Below, one piece after another: positions 10,891-24,146 of a DNA stretch of 64,000 bases. The translations under genes were made by a program, and so were the position numbers. The notes beneath the pieces are model-generated. The model made no database searches. It worked only from the letters and a program-made list of their open reading frames with translations, and had not been told where the DNA came from. Origin of the DNA: Thereva unica (lineage: Eukaryota > Arthropoda > Insecta > Diptera > Therevidae); the NCBI GenBank assembly GCA_949987705.1, contig CATLJY010000109.1:27615-91614 (forward strand), in the 5' to 3' direction. Each line of letters opens with the position of its first letter. Within the stretch, counting starts at the first letter, position 1.

Positions 10891-13800
10891 GAAGAAGAAA
10901 AAGAAGAAAGAAGAAAGCTGCTGACATCCTCCAAAATAGCTCTCCATCTGCGGCTGACCGCGACGTGGTCAATCTGATTTCTCGTTCTACCGTAGTATTT
11001 CTTAGTCTGGTACGCAGGCGCATGGTAATAATCCTCTCAGGTGAGCATTAGCCAACGCCACTCCTACGGCTTTTAGTTTCGTTTCTCCCAGAATATAAGA
11101 AAGACTCACCGTTTGGGCAGATATGTTCCACCGTATCGGGCCATCTGGTCCCACTAAGTCCCATGATCTTGATTTTATACCGATTAATCTCGCTGTGCCT
11201 GTGACTTCATCCAGCTGTCCATAAGCAAGCAGTGTTCTCACATGATCCGATTCGTGTCCTGGTTCGAAAAGCAAAGGTAATCATCGTGTTAACCCTCAGA
11301 ACTGACTTAAAAATCTGTTTTGTGGCGCAGAGAGCCATTCGCTCGTCACCCGTTAGCTCCTTCCGTAGAAGTACCCCAGGGGCAGCGCGTGGAGGTTTGA
11401 TTAGGACTTAATAACAGATCTACTAGGTATTTGTCCGCAGTGAGACTTCTCGGGTTTTGACCTGTTATGATTATTAAATAAAACGCCAATTATCGGGATG
11501 ACAATTTCTAAAACATTATTCTAAGAACTTCGACTTGACACACCGGAAGAAGCAGAAGAAGAAGAAGAACGAACCTTGTCGAGCTTGGATGCATGTTGAA
11601 GCACTAAAAACAGTGCAGTGCATTCAATATCAGTCGAGTGCGTCTAATGCCATATTTAAAAATATAACATGACCGAAGTGACAAATCGGGTGTCACCATC
11701 TTCCGAGGTCTTTGCTAGCCGTTCGCCCCCAATCCTCTTCCATATATTCTTCAGTTTATCGAATCAACCTGTGTTTTCAAAATGCGTCTTTTTGAATACT
11801 TGAATACTTCACGGGCAGAACGTCTTAAGCCAGGTACCGACTTGTTACAAACCGGCGAATTGTATCCCCGTTCAATGCAATTGCAATGCTCTGTTTCAAA
11901 ATGTGCGAAAAGATACAATACGAACCCGATCTCTTATTTAGCGGTTTTTCTCCGTCACATCAAAGGAATGATACTATACGCTTTAGGAGGTAGTGTGGAC
12001 GAGCATGCGCCCATCCCCTGACATTGTTGCCATTGCATCCCCTGCATTACATTCCGCATCAATCATGGTACAGGCTGGATGATTCGGAGCGCAGTGATGA
12101 TACTCGAAAAATTGGGGCTCCTGTTGAATTGAAACGGTGCAGGGAAACTATGCGCTGGTTTGCAGCAAGTGGGTACTGGGCTTTAGAATGTAAATGCCAC
12201 CTCAATTTGCTCGCACTCTTATAAAACCCACTTCAATAAATTGTGAAAATGAAACCACGTGATGTTTGCATGTAGCTGAAATTATGACAAGAGCCTAGTG
12301 GCAGATGACGCTTATTAAAAAACCTTATTCAATACTTCGAGCGACATCTATATATCTTGCTAAGGACTTATTGTTTCTTCTCTTTCATCAGAATATTCAT
12401 TAGTGTAAACCATTCGAAATTCGTGGATCTAATGAATCCACCTTGAAAGAATTTAACTATCACACAGATTGTCACATGATTGTACGTAAAAATGAGTTCC
12501 CTTTAAAAACCTCATTTTCCTCCTAAAAGTCCATTTTACAGGTTCTGATTACATCAACCGACAACTTCACATCAACTTGATTTAAGTAATTGTGCAGAAT
12601 TTAAAACTGGCAAAGCAAAGAGCTTCCACTCCCATTGAGGATTTTACAACTTGACTAAACTTAATTTCACAAATTGACTTTGGCTCCATTCATGCTCGAA
12701 CGATGCCGGCTAAAATAGTGTATTCATGGCGGTCCCCATATTTATACTGGTTATCACACTAGAGCTTTTAATTAAATTTCCTAGAGCATATCACACATAA
12801 TACACCCCTGAATTATCCGTCAGTGTTAGTAGCTATGATCCATCTAGCGCATTTCATTAGGTCCATTAAAAGGCATCCGTCTCAGCTGCAATATAATTAG
12901 CAGGGAAGCAACCTACTGGGAAGGAAGCATGTTCTCTCTGTCCGCCAGTTTCCGGAACGGCAAGCCTCAGGAGTCAAGAATAGACCAGTCAAGGTAAATT
13001 AAATTTTCAATTGCATTTTTCAACCGTTCAACAACAAAATTAAATTGTGTTTCATAGTTTGCACCCAGTCCCCATGAAGTGCAGCTGACTTATGGCTGGC
13101 TACATTGTAAGCCTTTGCTTCGGTGGTGTAGTGTTTGCGTTTGTCCCGTCTTGTGCACAAACAGTAGCCAGTAGATATTGTAGTTGGAGCAAGCAATTTG
13201 CGGAACTGAAGGACAAATTAACTCACCATACAACATTTAGACTCGCCTGTTGTATCAGTGCTATTGATTTTAACAAAAGCACGTATACTGCGCCCACCCC
13301 CGCATCTGCAGCAGCTTTATATTTAAATTTATTTTGGTTTTTTTTTTGTTTGTTTGATAATACAGTAGACGCCCGCCCCCCGGCTGGCGTACGTACTCCG
13401 AACCCTGCCTAACTTTTATTCGCATTATCCGATTCCATTTAAGCCCCAACTCTGAATGGGGACCTGAAATTGAACTGTCATTGTTTGAGGAACAGCGCTG
13501 CAAAAAGTCCCTACGTACAGGGATGAATGTGTGCTCGGGGGCCTGCGGAGCGCGTGCTGGAGATAGCGTAGAAAATGTATGCGATATTTATGTTTGGAAG
13601 TAACAGTGGATTAGTAGTGACATAATCACTTTACGGGACACCGTCATGGCACCGGAATTCCGCCCCACACCGATTCTATATGAAGGCACCTACTCTGCTC
13701 CTTGCCGATGTCCTTACACCATGGTACTCTAGGCTGTCTAGCTCTAGCAATGCAGCCGTCGCCGCCACCCATGCTATAGCGAAAATTCAAAAATCCTATT

Positions 13801-16379
13801 ATGGCTGATCCCCTATGGACTTCATGTTAAGCCCAGAATCATGTACACAGAGATATGCATATCATCATGAGTAACGTGTGGATAACGCTCCGCGGTGGAA
13901 CGACGTACTCGTAGCCAGTGATGCATTTCACCAGGAAAATAAGGCATGCGATGGCTAGGAATCTTTTCAAAGCAGAATGTGGCCATGTAGTGAGTGTTGT
14001 TCCCATCACGGAAAGTGCTTTTAAAAAATGAATTATATGTATGTATATGCGCTCCCCAGTAAAATACATAATATATGCTTTGACACACATAATATATGGG
14101 CTTGTTTATATTTCAATGCTTAGCCAAAGGATATTTGTATTAAGCCAAAGGATGTTTATATTATCCTGCCATAAAGAACTCTGTTAAATTAATTAACTCA
14201 CAATTGACCGTAATGATGGACTATTTGTAGATGGATTAAGTGAAACGTAAGTACTGTTTGTACAGTGTGTGGTCATCGAGTTAGACACGCACCAATTTAA
14301 AAAAAACTGATCATAGATATTTTTAATAAATGACGTGATTTAATGGTTATAATGTTTAATTATAATAATACAATTATTCTTGATAGTATAAAGCAAAATT
14401 TACTTTTAAAGTGGTACTGCCTCCTTCAGAACATTGGCAAAACGCGTTCAAAATGCTCAAACATAAGCTTCTATCGCTTGTTTATATCTTTTGTCGTTGA
14501 AATATCGTTGAACTGTCTGGTCCTGTTTAAGGATTTGGACTGTGGGATTTGATACACAGCATATTTTGGATATAAGAAGTTCCCGGTAATTGTCTGTAGG
14601 TTTAAAAAAACGTCAGGAGGATTGCTAGGTCAAGAGGAATACTTAGTTCTGCAGCGCTGATCCACCAGCACAGAGTACTTACAGCGGGGCGTCTAGTCTG
14701 TCTCTCCCCGAGATTCGAGAACCGAACCTCAGGAGCTCCTGAACTTTCATAACTTCGTTACTAAATAAATAACTCTAATCTATCGCGGAACGATGGAGGT
14801 GGTAAAGGAGCGCCCCCCAACCATCTTGGACCAATATTTTTCTATCCAGATAGACAAATGCCTCTGGACGGATAAAGCCGCGTTCACAAGCAGTTCTGTG
14901 AACGCTCCCCGAATAATAGCATTTTTACTCTCCGTCGCTCTAGCAATATGTTTTCGAATCAATTTGATTATGAAGTTCTGGATCCTACTAACGTAATCGT
15001 AAAGAACATAGTTGGTGTGAAACTTCCAAGGCTTGATAGCAAATCAGCAGTGGGCTTTGGTGTATCCTATGTATAAAAAAGCCGTTTAGTCAAGTGAAAC
15101 GCCTTGTTTGCTTTGTCAATAGCAGCTCTCAGAGCAGTTCGCAGTTCTCTTGATTTTCAACGAAGGCCGTACATCTAGAAATAGTCAGTGATAAATGCTC
15201 ACGGAGATTTCATCAGCGCGTTAAAAAGGCTCACAGCAACGAGAGGATACTGTCGCCACTTTACCCTGACAATGGGGTCAATTTCCTAGGCTCAAGAAAT
15301 CAGCGGTCTGAGCTCCAACTACTTATTGAGTCTGAAGACTGTCAGCAGAATCATAAAAGTATGCAGCTCAAATAGTCTAGTTAAATGGTACTTTCGCTGT
15401 GCATTTTGTGAAAACAGCAATTTGGTTTTTTCATTGTGTAGGGGGTTTGGTTGGGACTATAAAACCGAGTTATCGGGATCCGGAGGCGTGATGTTCGGCC
15501 GCCATCTTGTTTTGACCGGTGAAAAATGGTTTGTCTTATATCTCGGAAACCGTGAAACCTACAAAATTTTTATTTAGACATTTTTTCTAGATAATCAAAT
15601 TATCTACAACTTTTGTAAATAATGTTTTGCCGTAATATTAATGATAAAAAAGATATGGGCTAAAAATATTAAAAATGTTGGGGGTGATGAGCTTTAAAGC
15701 GCTATAACTCTTTAATTATTGATTTTCCATAAAAGATTTGATGTCATTTATTGAATTATTGTGCTTCTTATTGATTTTGTAGCAATGCAAAAGTCGTGTC
15801 ACAGTGTTTGTTATCGAACTATTCCGAGACGGATTGACCGATTTTTATGGAATTTTTGTGTATGTTTGGTAGGTCTGAGAATAGGTCGTAGGGTATTTTT
15901 TATACCCTCAACCAAAAGAAACAGCTGAAAATTAAAAAAAATGGGTATTTTTAGGAATTTTCACTTCATTTTAAATTCTCAAAAAATACCAAATCAATGG
16001 ATGGTGGGTGCATCAAGGCGTACCGGTTCCCAGCTAGTACTTTACATTATTGTAGGATATTTTATCGAATTATTTTAAATTGAACCCATTTCCACACTAC
16101 CTACGAGGTAGAGTTGTTGGCGCGTTTTTTTAAAGTGGTGCCCCTGTATGCCTAATCCACCAATAGCTACTGGTGAGATTATTACTTATTTGGTTTTGAA
16201 GGGTCAGGTTGTGAGTCATTTATTGAAGCGTTCTCATCTTTTATAATAATTACACAGGGAGTTTCCGTATCCTCGCCGAAAAAGTCTTGTCGACTTCTTA
16301 GGACAACATTTATGTGCAGTCATAGTTAAATTCATCCTCGTCTAACAACTTTAAGACTTTTACCACGTTCTCACAAGTT
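10891..16379. other. 5.5 kb with no gene I can name
   Basis: Several short open frames are present (11002-11274 minus, 11782-12021 plus, 13092-13412 plus, 13822-14088 minus, 14793-14996 plus). None carries a motif I recognise. The 11002-11274 frame could be a non-LTR leader fragment, but this is weak. Sequence around 15560-15660 (GATAATCAAATTATCTACAA) resembles 41700-41760 inside the second Transib-type element, so at least that part is repetitive. Confidence 0.3.
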
Positions 16380-17480
16380 TCACCAATGCAATTCTTCAGA
16401 GCATTTTAATGCATGTCTTTCAGCACCCGCAGGATGCACCACACTTGGTTTTGCCGGCACCATCGTCCATTTAATTGGTACAAACATTCGGGCATTTTTT
16501 TCCTGCGCCAACATTCGGGATCTTTATATCGTCCTAGCCACGTGATATATTCTAAATATATGCATACGAGCTGCATCTTGTGTAGGCGGGAGCGTAGAGA
16601 GATTAAATTTGCTTTTAACTAAACATTTTGTGAATCGCCTATACCGTAGTATATTTAATGATGTTTCTTGCTTTTCACCACCATATAAGGAAATAAAGAA
16701 ACGTTCTCCGAAAATGCTCAGTACAGCGGGGAAAACATCATTTTGGAAAACCTCAACTTCGAAAGCTAACTCTGGGTTTTTCTCAAGGGCATGAATAAAT
16801 ATCATTTTGCGGATGTTGTGTCGCATCTAGAGAAAGCATGAATAAATAATATGTATATTTTTAGCTATTAGATCTCCGTGTCGGAGACTTGATTGGGAAT
16901 ACGTTTTTTTCTGGTAAACGTCTTTTTGCGGGTTTTAAGAAAAAATTCAGGTGATCGTGGCCTAGAGCGGTGAGCAAAACAAGGATATCAATAACCTCAG
17001 CTACAATAGTCACGGAATCAAAAACGCCTGATTCTTGAAGAGCAGAATTTACGGTTAGTGTGTCTGCATCTCCTTCTGCTTGATTAATTTGATAACACGT
17101 TTCTAATAACTGTATCTTTAAAAAGTGGATAAAAGCTTTTTTCTCAGTAGATATGTGTTTTTTAGAACGCCTAAGGCGCTCCCATGTCTTGGTACCAGCG
17201 ATTTCTGGATCATCCGGGCAACCATCAAATATAATTGTCACCTTAGAATCGTAATGACTTATTTTACGTAATTGTCTAAAATTATTTGAAATGATACATT
17301 TCGGTCCCATACAACAGCGTGCAGAAGATATCCACCATCGATAACAAAAACTTTATTTGACCCAAGGTCAACGTGATCTTTGAGTGGTGAAAAGGCGTTA
17401 AACAACGTAGATTTAGTGCTCTTTCGCAACAGCTGCAACAGTCTGCAGCGCCAGCCTGTTTGGACCTTTACCTCAATCAA
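16380..17480 (-). pseudogene. Decayed PIN/FEN-like nuclease of a repetitive insect family
   Basis: The minus strand shows, in order, VFVIDGGYLLHAVVW (about 17340), IIFDG...TKTWERLRRSKK (about 17220-17150), AEGDADTL (about 17070), EVIDILVLL (about 16990), FIHAFSRCDTTSA (about 16830) and LPPTQDAARMH (about 16570). Spaced acidic motifs of the DGG, FDG...K..E..RR, AEGDAD and DTDLLVLL kind are those of PIN/FEN-type nucleases. The FIHAFSRCDTTSA and LPPT...ARMH blocks recur in an uncharacterised multicopy protein family of insect genomes. Here the frame changes between 17310 and 17259, stops follow near 16861, and the DTD motif has lost its first Asp. It is therefore a pseudogene. The Cys-rich tail usual in the family is not intact. 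Confidence 0.65.
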
Positions 17481-17539
17481 CGTTGGTAGTCGCCTAACTT
17501 ATCTACGAGGAGATGGAGACAGTTGTAGCAGAAGTAGAC

Positions 17540-17735
17540 GCTAGTGATGAACAAATACAAGAGCAAGACAAGGCTAATCTAGTCTTGGTCTTGTCTTGTT
17601 CTTGTTCAGCCCGTCTTGTTCTTGTTCTTAATTATTTCTTGTCATTGTTCTTGCTAGCATAACTAGGTCTTGTTCTTGTTCTCGGTCTTGCTAAATGTGT
17701 AAGAAAAAGACAATACTGCAAGAACAAGACCATTT
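17540..17735. repeat. CTTGTTCTTGTC-type minisatellite with inverted flanks
   Basis: Degenerate units of CTTGTTCTTGTC fill about 17575-17695. Their complements (CAAGAGCAAGACAAG and CAAGAACAAGACCA) lie at both edges, so the tract can fold on itself. No coding role is visible. Confidence 0.7.
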
Positions 17736-19559
17736 TTGCTCATCACTAGTGGACGCTATTCTGAATTCAAGACTTCTATCCCCAATGTCCACAAATCCCA
17801 ATGATTTAATGGCCCGAAAACAGATCTAACGAGTATTATTTAGCCTAAAATGATCTAAAATACATATTTGAAATAAAAGAGCGGAATAACCTGCGGAGCA
17901 TCGCAAATTACTTAAATTTGTTGTGATGGAAAAATGTAAATCATATTACCTGTGTTATTTCGTTAAGATATGCATTTATCCATTCCAGTGCGGAATTACT
18001 GTTTTAAATTTCACAGTTTGGTAGTTAAAATATAGTGGTCAGCCCGACTCAAGTCTTTACTGAAACCCACGTATTCAACATTGGTGGTCGGTATACGATA
18101 AGCAACTGGTGGTTTTAATATATACTACTAAATCTCGCTCATTACCCAATCAAATTTATAGGATAACTATAAAAATAAGCATAACTCCACAAAACATGTG
18201 GCCGAGTTCACTAAATACACTGTTGATCCTCCGTATAACGAACACCAACTACTTCAGACACTAAACATTTATTATACTGTTTAAGATGGCGACAATTAAA
18301 ATTATCATGATTGCATTAAAACGAGAAGGAGACAAATTACATGAGAAGTTCGTCCTTCCGCGTCAATTAGCAGATTAAGTATTAAGTTGCCTGCCGTGAG
18401 AATTAATCAAATTCCTAGCAAATTTCCAGTGAATCCCTTCGCGAACGGTGACCATCATCAAGTATTTAAAGCCGTCGCGATTACACTGGCAGCATTCTGT
18501 GTATTCACCTGAATCAATTAATGGATCATAATTCATCTTGTATAAATGTAGAAAAGCAATAAATCAGGCAATTTTCCCCGTTTATGACAATTCAATGTGC
18601 GGGAGTGTGCAGAGAGCAGATCCGGCTCCTGCTCCTGTTTCCATTTTTGCTCCAGTGGAACCGAAGTCCCCAAGTGGATTTTATAACTTGGCGTAATTTT
18701 GTTTATATTCAAAGCATTTTTAAGGGGGACTGCCGGAATTTTTACGAGTTCTAAAATGCCTGCCATTTTTCCAACGTTTATGTCTATTCAATTGTCTGGG
18801 AACAGCGGATTATTGCTATGACTTTATTAAAATGCCGGCTTTTAAATTTCACGGTTATAGGCTTAGGAGACATCTTCCGACGAATCCTCCTCACTCACTG
18901 GGTGAGGTGCACGTTTTATTACGTTTACGATGGTATATGAACCAAAGTGAATGGCAGATAGATCTATTTTTAGACAGATTGTCTCTAAAGATAAAATCAA
19001 AAGTATTTGCATAAGACATGGTGCAATAAAATCAGTAATTATACTTGCAATCTGTGTGAATTGGAATGAAAGTCCCAAATTCAGTAGAGCGATAATTCTG
19101 GGCACCTAAGCAACTGTCTTTCAACTACAGGTGTAAACTTTCATTAGAACTTAAAAGAATACAAAAAACTGATATTGAACGGTTGGTTGATGAGGTTCAA
19201 CTCGTTTCAGGAGGCATAACACTCCAGCGAGTTGTTTCTCGATACCCCGATGTCAAAGTCGCGACAGTAATGGTTGGAAGTAGGTGGACTAAAAATATCG
19301 CGAGTAGGTTGTGACAGTTCCTTTCTTCCCCGACTAGAGCTGCTGTTCGACATTGCACTCTATATGAAGAAAATAGATTGTCGACACAGTATAAAGGGCG
19401 TTTCCTGTGACTCTAGTCTTTCACATAAAAAAAAAAAAAATTTATATTTTCCGATTGCCAGGCGCAAGCAGAGTTAAGGTCGGATCTAAGTCTAAATTGG
19501 TTTAGGGCTGCCAAACTTCGTTAAATGCGCGTTCTCAATTATGTAACCTACTCGTGCGC
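17736..19559. other. Non-coding stretch with no recognised feature
   Basis: No supported gene. A poly-A run occurs near 19428-19440. Short frames at 18832-19014 and 18863-19105 overlap on opposite strands without recognisable content. Confidence 0.35.
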
Positions 19560-21140
19560 CCTAAATTACCATTTGCTGAAATGAAAGGGCATCTGCAGTC
19601 TTAATGCGCTCTTCTGTGTTTTCATTCCAGAGGAGCTTGTTGGATTACTCCCAGATATGGCACTGTTGCTAAATTTAAGCCTAACATTGTTAAGCCGGGG
19701 AAATTAGGGGTGGCGTTTTATACCTCCTCGTGAAGAGGACTAATTCTGTTTTTCTGGGTTAGTTAACGCTGAATTCGTGGCTGGCAGCCCAGTTTGAAAG
19801 AGTTAGTAATGCCGCCTCCATTCGATCACAGAGAAATTGAGGACATTTTACTTTTTAGATGATAGCAATGTCATCCGCGTACGCCAGTACGGGGTGTCCC
19901 ACAGCCTCCATGCGTCGCAGCAGCTGATTCACAGTCGCGACCCTTAGAAGTGGGGAAAGTACTCCTCCTTGCGCTGTTCCTCTGTTGACGGTCCTTCGGG
20001 CCGAGACAAGGCTTGAGCTCACCATCCTGCCTGATTGGCCTGAAGTCTTTGGATGTTGCATGGGAGGCTGTTCCTGCCTGGGATATAAACATAACTTTAA
20101 CGACTTTGTAACTAGTAGGGATGCAGTTATTTTGAAGGCATCCAGTAAACATGGCCTGCTCTGCAGTTGTGTCGACACTATGCCGTCAGGGCCTGATGAT
20201 TTATAGGGCCGGAAACTGCTTACATGATGGTTCCGACCAAAGTCTAGTAATAACAAGTCTTTCATCTTCATACAAAATTTTCACCCGGTTGGTTGTGTGC
20301 GTGCATATATGAACATCACTGCTGAGCAAAACTCAACGCATACTTCGTGAATTCAGCGAGACAAAGCCAGATTCTGTCTTTACGGTAAAGTATGCAGAAC
20401 AGAAAAGGAAAGACAATTGAATCAGCTGTCAAAATTGAAGTCATCAAAATAAACGAGCAAATATGCACAAATACATCAACATTATCCCTATAGAAACTCG
20501 CTTATAAAAATATTGCATTCTCTCTCTGATAGCCTGACATCGTCATTTGAAGAACTTATGCATATAGCTGTTCGTCTTTCACTCATTAACCATATGAAGA
20601 TGAAAGACTTGTTAATTTATAGACTTTGGTTCCGACCAGCTGTGTTGAGACGGAGTGTTTGTCTCGATGGTTGTCTCAACCGTGGTACTACTCGGGAAGT
20701 GGGTGTCCATGAGTAGTGTCACGGTTTCTCCGATTGAGTCTGTCCAGTCGCCGTTTTCTTTGCTTAAGTAACTAAGCACTATTGGCGCTTTAGTTAGTAT
20801 TTTACGTACTCTTGAGGCTTCCGACGTGGACTCTATATTGCTGAAAAAGTTAATTCAAGAGGTATGTTCAGCCTTCCTTATTGCTACTTTGTATCTTTTC
20901 AGCTGCAATTTATAGCAGCCCCAGGAGGTTGCGGTGTTGCCGCGTCTACCATTTTCGTCGTTTTCGTTTGCGAAGGATATCGCTTTGGTTCCGTGCATCT
21001 TGGACTTTTTCGGAACTGGGCTGTGGGTGCTTGGTTCCTCCACAAATCATTGGCGTTTAGGTGAACCTCTAAACCACTCTAGCGTAAAGTTTGGTATGAC
21101 TTGCTTTGCCCAAGCTATGTCATCCTGGACTTTGGTGTAG
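19560..21140 (-). pseudogene. I/LOA-like non-LTR retrotransposon remnant (sibling of the 38049-40768 copy)
   Basis: Read on the minus strand, the order is WGCYK...AIRKAEHTS (about 20930-20855), RPYKSSGPDGI (about 20210), MFTGCLQNN, VKVMFISQAG and SKDFRPI (about 20080), then GGVLSPLLRV, AYADDIAII (about 19870) and FTRRYKTPPL. It continues into a decayed LLWNENTEERIK block near 19630. These are the linker, RT and post-RT parts of the family also present at 38049-40768. A deletion joins FRPI to the region before RGTAQGG, and the coding sequence is broken by stops and by the MITE at 20239-20627. Removing that MITE rejoins the frame across GGTTCCGACC. Confidence 0.85.
20229..20637. mobile_element. 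389-bp MITE with 10-bp target duplication (MULE-like)
   Basis: The element is 20239-20627. Its ends read AAAGTCTAGTAATAACAAGT and, in reverse complement, AAAGTCTATAAATTAACAAG; both go on into CTTTCATCTTCATA, so the inverted repeats run about 35 bp. The flanking 10 bp are identical, GGTTCCGACC, at 20229-20238 and 20628-20637. Target duplications of 9-10 bp fit Mutator-like elements, which is my tentative assignment. It is non-coding and inserted in the non-LTR remnant. Confidence 0.85.
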
Positions 21141-23300
21141 TCTTCTTTTGACACTTGGTCTATCCTGATCGAGATGGTCGCCAAGCTGCGAAGGATTCTG
21201 CTGGCCACCCAAGTAAGGCTAGTTAGAGGTGGAAATCACCGGTTAACCGGAGCACACCGTACACGACTGAGCTATTTTTTAATCTGGGTCCCCAGCCAAA
21301 CTGGTCATCAGCACGGTTCGCATTACATCTTGATCAGACCCAGAGGATTTGCGGATTGGGGATGGGTAGCAAGGATTGAAAACAAGGAGAAGATTGTAAC
21401 GTAGGGAGGACAAATGTTCGCTACGTTCGAGAACACATTGCCCAGGGTGAACCAGCGTGATGGACTCGTCACACAAATTGGGTGGGCTGCGAAGGCTCCG
21501 ACAAGTTGTACGAACTACGCAAGACGTGGAATTTCAATGGTAAACCAACAGGGAAAAAAATCGTGGAACTACCAACAAAAAATGGATGGATGACGCGCTA
21601 GAAAATATAAAGTATAAAGGCCTTCCGAGACAGTTAAACGGTTTGACTCATATACGTAAATTTTGGTTTGAGTCAAACCAATTTGATCGTTTACAAGGTT
21701 GGTTGAACAAACATTTACGTGTTTGAAGCTCGTCCGATGGAAATTCATTTTTGGTTTGTTTTAACTGCCTTATGACCCTCTCGATAGGGCTTAACAAATT
21801 GGAGCGAACTAGCAATCGTGGAGGCACCTGGAAGTCCTGTAAGGACTCTAGCGCCATTTATAAATATATTGCAGCCTTCTAGTTTTGACATATTTAAATT
21901 TCGCATCGTTGTATTGAGCTCTTGTGCATAGTAATGGCCGGCTAAAAAAGCAAGATAAGAGCAGTATTTCCAAGTTTTTGCACTAGATGTTTTTTCAAAC
22001 CAGGCAACCCAAGCAGGACTACGTTTTACTTTTGGGGCATTAAAATGAAGACGCCGACAAAAACCGAAAGATGTATTCTAGCGTCGAAAAAGTCCTCTGG
22101 GGAATAATAGTGGTTACAGAAAGTTTTTTAAGTATTCATAATCATCATACTCGTACCAGCAGTAAATGAATCATTAAAAAGTTCCCAGAAAAGACTTTCT
22201 ACAGCCAAATTAAAAAGTTTCTTGGGGTACTTTATAGACACTAAAATAATGATATTTTAAAAAATTAAACAGAACGAACTGAATTCCAAAATAGTCATGT
22301 GAAATGAGTTCTCAAAGTGGCTACCTCGAAACTTTTGTTTTTTTCATCCTTTCACTTCTCATTATTTCTTTACAAAAATATCAGAAAAGTTGAGAGAAAC
22401 TTTCCAACTTCACTAAATTGAGCGTTGACACTTCGCTTACAGTGATTTATAGTAAGCAGATTAGTCTTTTGTATATTTAGAAAAAAAATCATTTTTTACA
22501 TTTATTGCATTGAATAAAATCGCATAAAATAACCTGGGATCCTTAATTAGGTTGAGGGAAAACTTTCACAGACAGCGTGGAGTATTGACTTCACTTGACT
22601 GTTCTCAGGTTAAAATAAATAAATTGGAATTCAAAAATTTCTATTTCCTTACATTTTCTCATACTTGTGCTGCCACCTTTCAGATCCTTCAAGTAACAAA
22701 AACCGAAGTTTGTTGGTGAAAATTCTCCACGTTCGTTCAACATTGTAGAAAGTAAATACAGCTTTTATGTGAAAGTGAAAATTTTCAGAACAGTTCAAAT
22801 TTGCCCGGGAGATGAATGCAGCACACGTGGCAAAAGTTTCCGCTTACGGGTGAGCGAAGGTACATTTGAAATATAGTTGACAGAGAATGTAATTTGCGGT
22901 AGAATATTTGGTTTTGAAAATTTCAACACTTTAACTGCTATTGTTAACACTTTGGTGATGCTTGCAAAATTGCAATTTCAATTTGATTTATTTAGGATGT
23001 GATTATAATTTGATTTTGATTGATAAGTAGGTGGAAAGCAGATTATGATGTTACAAAACTGTTGATTTTGAGGTCATCAGATCGTATGCAGCTTGATTAA
23101 GTGGTGTTTAATGTGTTTAATCACGATATCAGCTATACGATTAATACCCAGGACCAAATTGACGTACCTTTTAAATACAAATTTGAAGAGTTTGGGTAAC
23201 AAAGAAAACACATATTTGGACCATTTACACAAGATAGAATCTTACAACTAATACATTTATTAATACATCGTTAAAATAAGAGGATATGAAAGAGTAATAA
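21141..23300. other. Non-coding stretch with no recognised feature
   Basis: No supported gene. Moderately GC-rich near 21150-21520 and AT-rich after that. Short frames at 21174-21404 and 21279-21476 overlap on opposite strands without recognisable motifs. Confidence 0.35.
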
Positions 23301-24146
23301 AACTAGTAGGAATGTGTGTTTGACCTCTTCGGTGCACACGATCAACTTCCCAGTATGATGAACGTAGAGGGAATATTCTGACTTCTTACAAAATAGTAGT
23401 ACGTTTAGCACTAGTGGGAAATTGACTAGTATGAGAACTGGTAATAAAGTAATCCTGAGAGAAGCGAGTTCAAGTAACTATAATAGTGGTAAATCCACTA
23501 GATTTTTCAAGAGAATTTATTTTTCCTGAACGTTAACAAACAAACATTTCCTTCATATTTGGTTCGCTACACTAAAGCGGGTGTTTGAATTCATATTGAG
23601 CGTGGTGAAGCGCCGCTGGTAAACCGGGAAGCAAATGACTTCATTTGGAGACTTCAAAGCTTTCCGGAGATATTAGAAAAACTAGCCAATGTAAAGTACT
23701 TGTCACACTTGACCCAAACAATTTTTTTTTCGATAACTACTAGAAATCCTAGGACGTAGAAAACAATTCCCCGTAAAAAAGTGCTGATCCAAGGCGTGAA
23801 AAATTCGTGATTTTTGTAAAGGGTAACGTAATTTTTGCACGGGTTTTAAACGTTGTCGGATTTTGGCAAGTGATGTTTTGTTGGAAAGCTATCGCTGTGT
23901 AAAATCAAAAAAAGATCACTTCGTTTAGAGCGGATCTCATTCCTTCAAGTTTATTTGATATTTAAGTTCTTCCTACACTTAGCCGAAGTTTTTCCATTTA
24001 AACAAAAGGTCTGACCGAAAGTTATGAAATTTTTTGCAGAGCATTTTTTCGTTAATATTCCTCCTTTGGCGCCTTAAAGAAGTTGATATAGTTTTTGGTT
24101 CGCGCGATATCGTGCAGGTACAGAAATCGCTAATGTCGTTTGAACC
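23301..24146 (-). repeat. Dispersed non-coding repeat, copy B
   Basis: Reverse-orientation relative of 6943-8287. It begins near ACTAGTAGGAATGTG and carries ACGATCAACTTCCCAGTATGATGA, TACGTTTAGCACTAGTGGGAA and AACGTTAACAAACAAACATTTCC. It ends with GGTTCGCGCGATATCGTGCAGG at about 24098-24120. It stops where the foldback element starts, so that element probably interrupts or truncates it. Confidence 0.75.

Noticed and set aside
13092..13412. 106-residue frame with a hydrophobic start resembling a signal peptide
   Set aside because: The low-complexity Phe-rich end reflects a T-run, and there is no recognisable domain or splice support.
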